Assembly: GCF_001905005.1 (NCBI RefSeq)
Contig: NZ_LWKZ01000025.1
Location: 682,001-746,000, forward strand
Direction of reading: 5' to 3'
Source of the DNA: Streptomyces sp. CB02923
GTDB lineage: Bacteria; Actinomycetota; Actinomycetes; Streptomycetales; Streptomycetaceae
Length of the DNA: 64,000 bases
This document shows, in pieces, positions 25,822-34,338 of this stretch. A program made the translations under genes and the position numbers. A model generated the notes under the pieces. The model ran no database searches. It was not told the DNA's origin and was given only the letters and a program-made list of their open reading frames with translations. Numbering within the stretch: the first letter of the stretch is position 1; the number at the start of each line of letters is the position of its first letter.

Positions 25822-27000
25822 TCAGAGCGCGCGGAGCCGGTCGACCGCTTCCCGGAGGACCTTTTCCTGCTTGCAGAAGGCGAAGCGGACGTACGGGGCG
25901 CCCTGGTCCTGGTGGTCGTAGAAGACGGCGTTGGGGACGGCCACGACACCGGCGCGGTCCGGGAGGGCGCGGCAGAAGGCGAAGCCGTCCTGCTCGCCGA
26001 GGGGGCGGATGTCGGTGGTGACGAAGTACGTGCCGGAGGGCCGGAAGACGCGGAACCCGGCCGCGGCGAGGCCGTCGGCCAGCAGGTCGCGCTTGGCCCG
26101 CAGGTCGTCGCGCAGTCCGGTGTAGTAGCTGTCGGGCAGGGCCAGCGCCTCGGCGACCGCGTACTGGAACGGCCCGGCGGAGACGTAGGTGAGGAACTGC
26201 TTGGCGGAGCGGACGGCGCCGACCAGCTCCGGGCTCCCGGTGACCCAGCCGACCTTCCAGCCGGTGAAGGCGAAGGTCTTGCCGGCCGAGCCGATGGTGA
26301 CGGTGCGTTCGCGCATGCCGGGCAGGGACGCCAGCGGGATGTGCTCGCCCTCGTAGACGAGGTGCTCGTACACCTCGTCGGTGATCACCAGCAGGTCGCG
26401 TTCGCAGGCGAGGCGGGCGATCTCGGTGAGTTCGGCGCGGTCGAGGACGGTGCCGGTGGGGTTGTGCGGGGTGTTGAGGAGGATGAGGCGGGTGCGGTCG
26501 GTGACGGCGTCCCGCAGTTCGTCGAGGTCGAGGGTGTACGTGCCGTCCTCGGCGGACGGGCGCAGCGTCACCGGGACGCGGGTTCCGCCCGCCATCGCGA
26601 TGCACGCGGCGTAGGAGTCGTAGTACGGCTCCAGCGCGATGACCTCGTCGCCGGGCTCCAGGAGGGCGAGCAGCGAGGCGGCGATGGCCTCGGTGGCGCC
26701 GGCGGTGACCAGGACCTCGGTGTCGGGGTCGTACGCGACGCCGAGGTGGCCGTAGAAGCGGTGCTGGTGATCGGCGACGGCGGCGCGCAGTTCGGGGACG
26801 CCGGGGCCCGGCGGGTACTGGTTGCCGCGCCCGTCGCGCAGTGCGCGGACGGCCGCCTCCCGGACCTCCTGCGGCCCGTCGGTGTCGGGGAACCCCTGTC
26901 CCAGGTTGATCGATCCGGTGCGTACGGCGAGCGCGGACATCTCGGCGAAGATCGTGGTACCGAACTCGGCGAGGCGGCGGTTGAGCAGCGGTCGTGGCAT
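25822..27000 (-). CDS. PLP-dependent aminotransferase, class I/II
   Basis: 392 residues from ATG 27000; an ATG at 27009 sits directly against the GGAGG, so the later start has better spacing. It is fold type I, with INLGQGFPDTDGP at the substrate entrance, LILLNTPHNPTGTVLDRAEL, the DEVYEHLVYEG block, and the PLP lysine in SAGKTFAFTGWKVGW. The closest families are DapC-type N-succinyldiaminopimelate and kynurenine/glutamine aminotransferases. With a kynurenine pathway operon 9 kb away, kynurenine transamination is possible but unproven. It stands alone on this strand, with a small membrane peptide gene divergent from it. Confidence 0.92.
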   Translation of the reverse strand: MPRPLLNRRLAEFGTTIFAEMSALAVRTGSINLGQGFPDTDGPQEVREAAVRALRDGRGNQYPPGPGVPELRAAVADHQHRFYGHLGVAYDPDTEVLVTAGATEAIAASLLALLEPGDEVIALEPYYDSYAACIAMAGGTRVPVTLRPSAEDGTYTLDLDELRDAVTDRTRLILLNTPHNPTGTVLDRAELTEIARLACERDLLVITDEVYEHLVYEGEHIPLASLPGMRERTVTIGSAGKTFAFTGWKVGWVTGSPELVGAVRSAKQFLTYVSAGPFQYAVAEALALPDSYYTGLRDDLRAKRDLLADGLAAAGFRVFRPSGTYFVTTDIRPLGEQDGFAFCRALPDRAGVVAVPNAVFYDHQDQGAPYVRFAFCKQEKVLREAVDRLRAL

Positions 27001-27303
27001 GCCCGCCATCCTCCGCCGAACCTCTGGACTTCCTCAACTGTGCTTTGCGGCGGGCGGGGCACGGGCATGAGCACCGCACCGACGGTCCGGCGCGGGACCG
27101 GGGGGCCACAAGGGGGCGCCGGAACCGGAGTGGTCCGAAAGGGGACGCCGGAAGCGGAGTGGATCAGCGCGGACCGGAGAGGGATCGAAGGACACGAACG
27201 ACACGTACGCCACGTACGACGCGGCTTCGGCCGGGCCCGGGGACAGGGCCGCGGACGGAGCGGATGCCTCGCTTCGGGGGACGGAAAGGAGTGTGGGGCA
27301 ACG

Positions 27304-27582
27304 ATGGGTTTTCTCGTCTTCCTCGTGATCTGTGTGGTGGTCGCGGCCCTGGTGGCCACGGCGGCGCAGAGCCGCAACGACGGCCGCCGCCGCGGACCCG
27401 GCAAGCGCGGGCAGGGCGGTGCCGGCTGGTGGGTGGCCGGTGACCCTGGAGGGGGCGGTGGGCACCACCACGGCCACTCCTGCGGAGGGATCTCCTGCGG
27501 GGGCGGCGGCGGGGGCGGCGGGCACCACTCGTCGTCCTGCGGTGGTGGCGGTGGCTGCGGCGGAGGCGGAGGCGGTTCCTGA
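27304..27582 (+). CDS. Small membrane protein with Gly/His/Cys-rich tail
   Basis: 92 residues from ATG 27304 with AAAGGAG upstream. One N-terminal membrane helix (GFLVFLVICVVVAALVATAA) is followed by a basic stretch (NDGRRRGPGKRG). The tail is almost entirely Gly, His, Cys and Ser, with HHHGHSC, a second HH pair and five Cys in about 35 residues. Such a tail could bind metal ions (Zn, Cu, Ni) at the membrane surface or cross-link. I know of no assigned function. The Gly runs are encoded by mixed GGN codons, not a simple repeat. A 24-bp tandem repeat begins at its stop codon. Confidence 0.7.
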   Translation: MGFLVFLVICVVVAALVATAAQSRNDGRRRGPGKRGQGGAGWWVAGDPGGGGGHHHGHSCGGISCGGGGGGGGHHSSSCGGGGGCGGGGGGS

Positions 27583-27650
27583 GGCACGCTCCGGGGTGGC
27601 TCCTTAGGCATGCTCCGGGGCGGTTCCTGAGACCCGCTCCGGGGCGGCTT
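27579..27650. repeat. 24-bp tandem repeat, three units
   Basis: Three 24-bp units with core GCTCCGGGGYGGYTYC begin exactly at the stop codon of the Gly/His/Cys-rich protein. The following ~315 bp to the DUF2617 gene contain no supported gene. Confidence 0.85.
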
Positions 27651-27967
27651 CCGAGACGGTTCGGGAAGCGTTGCTGCCCCGTACACATGCATGGGGCCCA
27701 TGCAGGTCCGCATATGCGTCCAGCAGGGTCAACGGCGCCTGGGTCATGGGCTGTTGAACAACTGAACTGAGTGGCCCTCTGAGGGATGGAAACCCGGCGA
27801 AGATGGGTAAAAACGCTGTGGGCCCCGCTCGTTTCATGATTCCCTCTCCTTAGAGAATCCCAGTTCTCGGACCCCACGTGGGCACGAGTCGGCAGACAGT
27901 CGTAACCCTGATCCCGTCTCCGGGGCAGGCCGGCCCACCATCCACTGCGTGCTTGCGGAGCCGACCC

Positions 27968-28486
27968 ATGCTCACGACCCTGAAAACGGCCTACACCGAT
28001 ACCTGCGCAGCCGACCTGGCCTGGGCGCTCGGCCGGGAGCCGCTGCCGGCCCTCGCCGTGCTCGACCTCCGACTCACGCACGCCCACGTGCAGTTGAGGC
28101 TGCTCGGAGCATCTCACCAAGTACTCCTGGAGGAGGAGCGGGGCACCTGCTCCGAAACCGTCGCCTGTATACCCGGCAGCAGCACCCCGCTTCCGCTGGG
28201 CGTGGCGAAACGCATCGGCGACTGGGAGTACGAATTCGCCGCCCACGTCGAGACGCTCTCGCAGGGATCGTTCGCCGGACGCGCCCAGGAACTGCTCGCC
28301 CTGGTCGCCGAACACCCCCACGGCCTTGCCGGAACGTTCCCGGGCTCGCCGCACGCGTTCACCGCGATGCTGGCGCAGCGCGAGGGCGGCCAGGTGCGCT
28401 GGCGCACCTGGCACGCCTATCCGCAGGAGGGGCGGCTGGTCGCGACGCGTACGCGGGTCGGGGTCCGGATGACGGCGTCGATCTGA
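27968..28486 (+). CDS. DUF2617 family protein
   Basis: 172 residues from ATG 27968 with GGAG seven bases upstream; an in-frame GTG at 27878 would add a non-conserved stretch. Visible blocks are TAYTDTCAADLAWALGREP, a central VACIPGSSTPLP segment and AFTAMLAQREGGQVRWRTWH. The family has no known biochemical role. Its regular place in streptomycetes directly ahead of an aminopropyltransferase gene, as here (169 bp), suggests a link to polyamine metabolism. No signal peptide or membrane helix is present. Confidence 0.8.
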   Translation: MLTTLKTAYTDTCAADLAWALGREPLPALAVLDLRLTHAHVQLRLLGASHQVLLEEERGTCSETVACIPGSSTPLPLGVAKRIGDWEYEFAAHVETLSQGSFAGRAQELLALVAEHPHGLAGTFPGSPHAFTAMLAQREGGQVRWRTWHAYPQEGRLVATRTRVGVRMTASI

Positions 28487-28655
28487 ACGGCGGCGGTGGC
28501 GGCCGCGCTTCGGGCGGCGCTGCTCCCGTCGGCGCTCTTACTGGCTCGCGGGGCGGAACGCGTACCCGTCGTGCTCCAAGTCGCCTGTGTGGGACGCTCA
28601 CTACGCTCGTGTGGGTGACATAGGGCAATCCGGGCGTCACGTAGCGTTGCACGAC

Positions 28656-30425
28656 ATGATCGAACCGCCTGATCCAGTCCACCGCGGCTCCCCCGAGCCG
28701 CCCGAGACCAGGTGTCCGGCGCTGCCCGTACCCGCCGCGCTCGGCCGGCTCCTCGTCCTGGCCACGGTCTTCGTCTGCGCCGCCTGCGGCCTCGTCTACG
28801 AACTCGAAATGGTCGCCCTCGCCTCCTACCTGACCGGCGACTCGGTCACCCAGGCATCCGTCGTCCTGTCCGTCATGGTCTTCGCGATGGGCATCGGATC
28901 GCTGCTCGCCAAGCGGCTGCGCTGCCGGGCCGCCGTCGGCTTCGGCGCACTGGAAGCGGTCCTCGCGCTGGTCGGCGGCTTCTCCGCGATGGCGCTCTAC
29001 GCCTGCTACGCCTGGTTCGGCCAGTCCCGCTCCGTCCTGGTCGGCTTCTCCCTGGCGATAGGCATGCTCATCGGCGCCGAGGTGCCGCTGCTGATGACGC
29101 TCATCCAGCGGGTGCGCCGCCAGGACGCGGGCGGCGCGGTGGCGGACCTGTTCGCGGCCGACTACGTGGGCGCCCTGGTCGGCGGCCTGGCCTTCCCCTT
29201 CCTGCTGCTCCCGGTGCTGGGCCAGGTCTCCGGCGTCCTGCTCACCGGCTCCGTCAACGCGGTGGCCGGCGGCGGCCTGGTGCTCTGGCTCTTCCGCGAA
29301 GACCTGTCCGTACGGGCCCGCTGGGCACTGATCGCCACGAACGTGCTCGTACTGGCGCTGCTCGCCATCGGTACGGCACTGGTCTCCCCCTTCGAACGGG
29401 CCGCGCGGGACGCGGTGTACGGGTCGGCGGCACGCATCGCGGTCCGTACCGGAGTCCAGGAAGTGGTGATCACGGGCGGTACGGACCCGGCCGCCACGGG
29501 GCGGGCCCGCACCACCCGCGACCCCGTGGGCAGTGCGGGCCGGGGCACGGCCCAGCGGGGGCGGCCGGTGCCGGGGGAAGGCGGCGTCGCGGCCGGGAAA
29601 GCCGGCGGGCCGCTCGGCCTCTACCTGGACGGACGGCTGCGGGCCAGCGCGGACGGCTCCGTCCCGTACCACGAGGCGCTGGTGCACCCGGCCATGGCCG
29701 GCGGACCGCACCGCCGGATCCTGGTGCTCGGCGGCGGCGACGGCCTCGCCGCCCGCGAGGTGCTGCGCTGCCCCGGCGTCACGTCCGTGACGATCGTCGA
29801 ACTCGACCCGGGCGTGGCGCGCCTGGCCCGCACCGACCCCGGACTGTCCGCGCTCAACGGGCACGCGCTGGACGACCCGCGGGTACGGGTGGTCGCGGGC
29901 GACGTGTTCGAGTGGCTGCGGCGGGGCGGCGCGGACGCCCGGAACGGCGGCCCGTACGACGTCGTCATCGCCGACCTCCCCGACCCGGGCAGCACGGCCA
30001 GCACCAAGCTCTACTCGCAGGAGTTCTACGGCCTCGCGGCCCGCGCCCTGGCCGCGGACGGACGGCTGGCGGTGCATGCCGGAGAGCCCGCGTCCCGGCC
30101 CCTGCCGTTCTGGACGGTGGACGCGACCGTACGGGCCGCGGGCCTGAGAACCGTCCCGTACCGCGTTCCCGGCCGTTTCCCGGCCCGCACCGGCGTGCCG
30201 GAACGCTCCTGCGGAACGGCACGCGCCGCCACCGGCCGGCCCGCCTGCGGCTGGGGCTTCCTCCTCGCGGCCCGCCGGGCACCCCGCCTCGACCTGTCCC
30301 CGGACGCCCCCGCCCTGCGCTCCCTGACACGCGAGGGCCTCCACTCCGCCGCCCGCGCCGCCGCCCGCACGCGCCTCCCCGGCCTGCCGCCCTCGACGCT
30401 GATGCACCCCCGCCACCTGGACTGA
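28656..30425 (+). CDS. Membrane-bound polyamine aminopropyltransferase (spermidine synthase-like)
   Basis: 589 residues from ATG 28656. The N-terminal ~240 residues contain seven to eight membrane helices (for example ALGRLLVLATVFVCAACGLV). A variable Gly/Arg-rich insert (~275-325) follows. The C-terminal ~260 residues are the spermidine-synthase Rossmann domain, with VPYHEALVHPAM, ILVLGGGDGLAAREVL (dcSAM-binding), VTIVELDPGVARLAR and VVIADLPDPGS. It should transfer aminopropyl groups from decarboxylated SAM to a diamine. The membrane module is typical of actinobacterial homologues, whose substrate is uncertain. No Shine-Dalgarno is seen, and a TAGCGT box sits eight bases before the start. 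It probably forms a unit with the DUF2617 gene. Confidence 0.9.
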   Translation: MIEPPDPVHRGSPEPPETRCPALPVPAALGRLLVLATVFVCAACGLVYELEMVALASYLTGDSVTQASVVLSVMVFAMGIGSLLAKRLRCRAAVGFGALEAVLALVGGFSAMALYACYAWFGQSRSVLVGFSLAIGMLIGAEVPLLMTLIQRVRRQDAGGAVADLFAADYVGALVGGLAFPFLLLPVLGQVSGVLLTGSVNAVAGGGLVLWLFREDLSVRARWALIATNVLVLALLAIGTALVSPFERAARDAVYGSAARIAVRTGVQEVVITGGTDPAATGRARTTRDPVGSAGRGTAQRGRPVPGEGGVAAGKAGGPLGLYLDGRLRASADGSVPYHEALVHPAMAGGPHRRILVLGGGDGLAAREVLRCPGVTSVTIVELDPGVARLARTDPGLSALNGHALDDPRVRVVAGDVFEWLRRGGADARNGGPYDVVIADLPDPGSTASTKLYSQEFYGLAARALAADGRLAVHAGEPASRPLPFWTVDATVRAAGLRTVPYRVPGRFPARTGVPERSCGTARAATGRPACGWGFLLAARRAPRLDLSPDAPALRSLTREGLHSAARAAARTRLPGLPPSTLMHPRHLD

Positions 30426-30568
30426 TGCACGCGTACGGACACGAGCGCGAAGACGGCCACGGGCGGGAGGCACGGCCGCACCGGGCCCGGCGCGCACGCG
30501 GCGGGCCGGGCCTGATTCGAACACCACGGACACCCTTCAGGGGGTCCCCGCGGCGCCGGGAAAGGAAT

Positions 30569-30574
30569 TAGGCT
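30569..30574 (+). promoter_or_regulatory. Candidate -10 box of the SRPBCC gene
   Basis: TAGGCT ends eight bases before the ATG at 30583, and there is no ribosome site at proper distance. It could give a leaderless or nearly leaderless transcript. Confidence 0.35.
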
Positions 30575-30582
30575 CCCATGCC

Positions 30583-31359
30583 ATGGAGCACGAGGTGTAC
30601 GTTCCGTTTCCCGTCGAGACCGTGCGGCAGGCACTGACCGAGCCGGAGCGCGTGGCACGCTGCATCCCCGGATGCCAACTCGACGCCGACGCGGACCCCG
30701 GCACCCCCGGCGGGCGGCTGCGCCTGCGCATCGGGAGTTCCACCATCACCTACCGCGGCACACTGACCGTCACCGTCCGCGGCGCCGACACCGTCACGGT
30801 CGAGGCGAGCGGCATGGAATCCCGGGGGGACGGCTCCGCCGAGCTGTCCCTCACCGTGCGGCTCGCCGCCGGACCCGACGACGCCGCCACCACGGTCATG
30901 CGCTGCGCCGGTACGGTCACCAGCACGGGCCGCCTCGCGGAAGCCACCGACCAGGCGGCCGAGTCCGCCGGGCGCCGCGTCCTGGACCGCTTCGCCGCCA
31001 ACCTCGCGGCGGACCTCACCGACAACCCGCCGGACGCCCGGGACAGCGGCACACCGGCCGCGGCCCCCACCGCCGTGGCCGCCTTCGACTCCGAAGTCCC
31101 GCAGTCGTCGCTCGACCCGCTCGCCGATGCCGACGACCAGGACGGCACCGCGCCCGCCGAAGCCGCCCACGCACGGCGCACGATGATCGGGCGCAGCGCC
31201 GAAGAGGTCGACCACGCACCGCCGCGCGGCCGGTACGCACCCGTGCCCGCCCCGCAGTCGGCGACCACCTCCGCGACCCTGCGCTGGGCGGCACCGGCCG
31301 CGGCCCTCGCGCTCGCCTCGGCGGTCGTGGTGGGCCGGGTGCTGCGCCGCCGCCGCTGA
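30583..31359 (+). CDS. SRPBCC (CoxG-like) family protein with C-terminal membrane anchor
   Basis: 258 residues from ATG 30583. Residues ~1-145 form the START/Bet v 1-like fold of carbon monoxide dehydrogenase subunit G: EHEVYVPFPVETVRQALTEP, RVARCIPGCQ and LTVTVRGADTVTVEASG. The middle (~150-225) is acidic and disordered. One hydrophobic helix near the end (ATLRWAAPAAALALASAVVV) with an RRRR tail anchors it to the membrane. CoxG recruits CO dehydrogenase in other bacteria, but no molybdenum hydroxylase genes are nearby, so the partner here is unknown. It precedes an aldose epimerase gene by 50 bp. Confidence 0.85.
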   Translation: MEHEVYVPFPVETVRQALTEPERVARCIPGCQLDADADPGTPGGRLRLRIGSSTITYRGTLTVTVRGADTVTVEASGMESRGDGSAELSLTVRLAAGPDDAATTVMRCAGTVTSTGRLAEATDQAAESAGRRVLDRFAANLAADLTDNPPDARDSGTPAAAPTAVAAFDSEVPQSSLDPLADADDQDGTAPAEAAHARRTMIGRSAEEVDHAPPRGRYAPVPAPQSATTSATLRWAAPAAALALASAVVVGRVLRRRR

Positions 31360-31397
31360 GCGGGGCGGTGCGCCGCCGTACCGCGCCCGCTCCCCGT

Positions 31398-31403
31398 TAG
31401 GGT
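31398..31403 (+). promoter_or_regulatory. Candidate -10 box, leaderless epimerase
   Basis: TAGGGT ends six bases before the GTG start at 31410, with no Shine-Dalgarno. It fits a leaderless transcript. Confidence 0.45.
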
Positions 31404-31409
31404 CGGACC

Positions 31410-32243
31410 GTGAGTGACAACGACACGCGAAACGCCTCGCAGGGGCAGGTGCGGCTCGCCGCGGGCGACACCGAACTGACCGTGGACCCGGCCAACGGCT
31501 GCCGCCTCGCAAGCCTGCGCATCGGCGGTACGGAACTGCTCCGGCAGGGCGCCAAGTACGGCTCCTTCCCGATGGTGCCGTGGTGCGGCCGCATCGAGGC
31601 GGGGCGCTTCCGCAACGGCGGCGAGATCCACCGGATGCCGCTCAACTCCCCGCCGCACGCGATCCACGGCACCGGCCGCGACGTCGCCTGGAAGACGGCA
31701 CGCGCCGACGCCACCAGCGCCGTGTTCACCTACGACCTCCTCGACCCGGGCGCCGCCCCCTGGCCGTACCCGGGCCGGGTCACCCAACTGGTCGAGCTGG
31801 CCGAGGACGGCAGCTCGCTCACCCTGACCATGGGCGTCGAGGCGAGCGCCGACTCCTTCCCGGCGCAGGCCGGCTGGCACCCGTGGTTCCTGCGCAGCCT
31901 GGGCGGCGAAGACGTACGGATCGGCTTCACCGCCGCGTGGCAGGAAGAGCGGGGCGAGGACCACCTGCCCACCGGCCGGCGGATCGACCCGGAGCCCGGC
32001 CCCTGGGACGACTGCTTCGGCATGCCGGACGGCGTGGACGTCACCCTCACCTGGCCGGGCCGGCTGGAGCTGAAGGTGACCAGCGGCGCGGAATGGGTGG
32101 TGGTCTACGACGAGCAGGAGGAAGCGGTCTGCGTCGAGCCGCAGTCCGGCCCGCCGAACGGCCTCAACACGACGCCGCGCCTGGTCACCCCCATCGAGCC
32201 GCTGGAGATCTCCACCACGTGGACCTGGCGCGCCCTGTCCTGA
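31410..32243 (+). CDS. Aldose 1-epimerase family protein
   Basis: 277 residues from GTG 31410. It is a galactose-mutarotase-like beta-sandwich, with FPMVPWCGRIEAGRF near the N-terminus, HAIHGTGRDVAW carrying a catalytic histidine, AQAGWHPWF carrying the second histidine, and a late CVEPQSGPPNGLN with the catalytic glutamate region. It converts alpha and beta anomers of sugars. The actual sugar is not defined; it may be a phosphorylated hexose. It lies 47 bp upstream of pyrE in the same direction, although pyrE seems to have its own promoter. Confidence 0.9.
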   Translation: MSDNDTRNASQGQVRLAAGDTELTVDPANGCRLASLRIGGTELLRQGAKYGSFPMVPWCGRIEAGRFRNGGEIHRMPLNSPPHAIHGTGRDVAWKTARADATSAVFTYDLLDPGAAPWPYPGRVTQLVELAEDGSSLTLTMGVEASADSFPAQAGWHPWFLRSLGGEDVRIGFTAAWQEERGEDHLPTGRRIDPEPGPWDDCFGMPDGVDVTLTWPGRLELKVTSGAEWVVVYDEQEEAVCVEPQSGPPNGLNTTPRLVTPIEPLEISTTWTWRALS

Positions 32244-32277
32244 GCCCCGGCGTCCGGCCGGGCCCCGGGACACGTTC

Positions 32278-32283
32278 TAAGCT
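32278..32283 (+). promoter_or_regulatory. Candidate -10 box, leaderless pyrE
   Basis: TAAGCT ends seven bases before the ATG of pyrE and no ribosome site is present, suggesting transcription begins at or next to the start codon. Confidence 0.45.
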
Positions 32284-32290
32284 CGTGCGC

Positions 32291-32833
32291 ATGACTGACG
32301 ACGTACGCGGCGATCTGCTGCAGCAGATCAAGGACAAGGCCGTGGTGCACGGCAAGGTGACGCTCTCCTCCGGCAAGGAAGCCGATTACTACATCGATCT
32401 GCGCCGGATCACCCTCGACGGTGCGGCCGCGCCCCTCGTCGGGCAGCTGATGCTGGACATCACCGCCGACCTGGACTACGACGCGGTCGGCGGGCTCACG
32501 CTCGGCGCCGACCCGGTCGCGGCCTCGATGCTGCACGCCGCCGCGGCGCGCGGCCGCCGGCTGGACGCGTTCGTCGTACGCAAGGCGCAGAAGACGCACG
32601 GGATGCAGCGGCGGATCGAGGGCCCGGACATCAAGGGCCGCCGGGTCCTGGTGGTCGAGGACACCTCCACCACCGGCGGCTCGCCGCTGACCGCCGTCGA
32701 GGCGGCGCGCGAGGCGGGTGCGGAGGTGGTCGCGGTTGCCACGATCGTGGACCGCGGGGCCGAGACGGCCATCGCCGGTGCGGGGCTGCCGTACATCACC
32801 GGTTACCGGCTCGGGGACCTCGGCCTTGCCTGA
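32291..32833 (+). CDS. pyrE: Orotate phosphoribosyltransferase
   Basis: 180 residues from ATG 32291, a normal length. It joins orotate to PRPP to form OMP, the fifth step of de novo pyrimidine synthesis. The N-terminal HGKVTLSSGKEADYYIDLR binds orotate. The PRPP loop is VLVVEDTSTTGGSPL and the catalytic flexible loop is around RKAQKTHGMQRRIEG. Actinobacterial pyrE often sits close to fba and clpB, as here, rather than in the main pyr operon. A parS site lies 52 bp after its stop. Confidence 0.97.
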   Translation: MTDDVRGDLLQQIKDKAVVHGKVTLSSGKEADYYIDLRRITLDGAAAPLVGQLMLDITADLDYDAVGGLTLGADPVAASMLHAAAARGRRLDAFVVRKAQKTHGMQRRIEGPDIKGRRVLVVEDTSTTGGSPLTAVEAAREAGAEVVAVATIVDRGAETAIAGAGLPYITGYRLGDLGLA

Positions 32834-32884
32834 GGCTCCGGCGGTGGTCGGGCGCTGACCAGCGCTTATCGCAAACGGGTGGTT

Positions 32885-32900
32885 GGTTTCACGTGAAACC
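32885..32900. promoter_or_regulatory. parS: parS centromere site (ParB-binding palindrome)
   Basis: GGTTTCACGTGAAACC is a perfect 16-bp palindrome containing the 14-bp GTTTCACGTGAAAC used by Streptomyces ParB. In S. coelicolor such sites cluster around oriC and nucleate the segregation complex. It lies in the pyrE-fba gap, clear of both genes. It is the only copy I found in this window. Confidence 0.93.
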
Positions 32901-33037
32901 GGCCACCCCTTTGCGTGGCGGTGGCGCGTAGGGGATGTGGAGCAAACCGCCGAGTCTGGGAAGATGAGCCACGGCGATGTCGTCGCCCCCTGGTCAGGGC
33001 CCAGAACGCACACCCGCACATCACAAGGAGCGGACAG

Positions 33038-34060
33038 ATGCCCATCGCAACTCCCGAGGTCTACAACGAGATGCTGGACCGGGCGAAGGCAGGCAAGTTC
33101 GCCTACCCGGCCATCAACGTGACCTCGACGCAGACTCTGCACGCAGCGCTGCGTGGTTTCGCCGAGGCCGAGAGCGACGGCATCATCCAGATCTCCACCG
33201 GTGGTGCGGAGTTCCTGGGCGGCCAGCACAACAAGGACATGGTGACCGGCGCCGTCGCGCTGGCGGAGTTCGCGCACATCGTCGCCGAGAAGTACGACAT
33301 CAACGTCGCGCTGCACACCGACCACTGCCCCAAGGACAAGCTGGACGGCTACGTCCGCCCGCTGCTGGCCGTCTCCGAGCAGCGTGTGGCCAAGGGGCAG
33401 AACCCGCTGTTCCAGTCCCACATGTGGGACGGCTCCGCGGAGACCCTGGCCGACAACCTGTCCGTCGCCCAGGAGCTGCTGGCGCAGGCTGCCGCCGCGA
33501 AGATCATCCTTGAGGTCGAGATCACCCCGACCGGTGGCGAGGAGGACGGCGTCACCCACGAGATCAACGACGAGCTGTACACCACCGTCGACGACGCGCT
33601 GCGGACCGCTGAGGCGCTGGGCCTGGGCGAGAAGGGCCGCTACCTGCTCGCCGCCTCGTTCGGCAACGTGCACGGCGTCTACAAGCCGGGCAACGTCGTG
33701 CTCCGCCCCGAGCTCCTCAAGGACCTCCAGGAGGGCGTGGGCGCCAAGTACGGCAAGCAGTCCCCCTTCGACTTCGTCTTCCACGGCGGCTCCGGCTCCA
33801 CGGCGGAGGAGATCGCCACGGCGCTGGAGAACGGCGTCGTGAAGATGAACCTGGACACGGACACGCAGTACGCGTTCACGCGGCCGATCGCGGACCACAT
33901 GTTCCGCAACTACGACGGCGTGCTGAAGGTCGACGGCGACGTGGGCAACAAGAAGACCTACGACCCGCGCAGCTGGGGCAAGCTGGCCGAGGCCGGCATG
34001 GCCAAGCGCATCACGGAGGCCTGCTCCAACCTCCGCTCCACCGGCACCAAGATCAAGTAA
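33038..34060 (+). CDS. fba: Class II fructose-bisphosphate aldolase
   Basis: 340 residues from ATG 33038, with AAGGAG eight bases upstream. It cleaves fructose 1,6-bisphosphate to DHAP and glyceraldehyde 3-phosphate in glycolysis and works in reverse in gluconeogenesis. Zinc-binding elements are seen in VALHTDHCPKD, ILEVEITPTGGEEDG and the later AASFGNVHGVYK and FVFHGGSGS blocks. The length and insertions match the long class IIa form of actinobacteria. It has its own promoter region (which includes the parS site) and a strong terminator, so it appears monocistronic. Confidence 0.98.
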   Translation: MPIATPEVYNEMLDRAKAGKFAYPAINVTSTQTLHAALRGFAEAESDGIIQISTGGAEFLGGQHNKDMVTGAVALAEFAHIVAEKYDINVALHTDHCPKDKLDGYVRPLLAVSEQRVAKGQNPLFQSHMWDGSAETLADNLSVAQELLAQAAAAKIILEVEITPTGGEEDGVTHEINDELYTTVDDALRTAEALGLGEKGRYLLAASFGNVHGVYKPGNVVLRPELLKDLQEGVGAKYGKQSPFDFVFHGGSGSTAEEIATALENGVVKMNLDTDTQYAFTRPIADHMFRNYDGVLKVDGDVGNKKTYDPRSWGKLAEAGMAKRITEACSNLRSTGTKIK

Positions 34061-34075
34061 CCCGCCGAACCCAAG

Positions 34076-34109
34076 AGGGCCCCACGTTCAGGTTGAACGC
34101 GGGGCCTTT
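34076..34109 (+). terminator. Intrinsic terminator of fba
   Basis: AGGGCCCC-A-CGTTCA pairs with TGAACG-C-GGGGCCT, one internal mismatch, followed by TTTG. It lies 15 bp after the stop codon. Confidence 0.9.
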
Positions 34110-34185
34110 GCGGTGGGGCCTGCGGCCCGTTGAATGCGTTTGCGCGGTGGGGGTGGGTGCTGTGCGCGGTCTGGCCGGTGGGGGT

Positions 34186-34300
34186 GGGCTCGGGCCCACG
34201 CAGGGGTCACTCCTCGACACCGTGTACGTCAACGGCGAAAACATAGTGAACCCAGATACCCGGCTGCTCTGCGGGGAGACCCCTGCGTGGACCCGAGCCC
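34186..34300 (+). repeat. Element A: 115-bp repeat with 23-bp terminal inverted repeats
   Basis: The left arm (34186-34208, ending CCCACGCAGGGGTC) and right arm (34278-34300, starting GACCCCTGCGTGG) match at 22 of 23 positions when inverted. The 69-bp interior contains CTCCTCGACACCGTGTACG and a block beginning GTGAACCCAGATACCCGGCT. Both recur exactly in element B on the other strand. Confidence 0.88.
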
Positions 34301-34338
34301 GGCCGGATTGCGGCTTTCCCGCCATCGTGGCTGCAATA

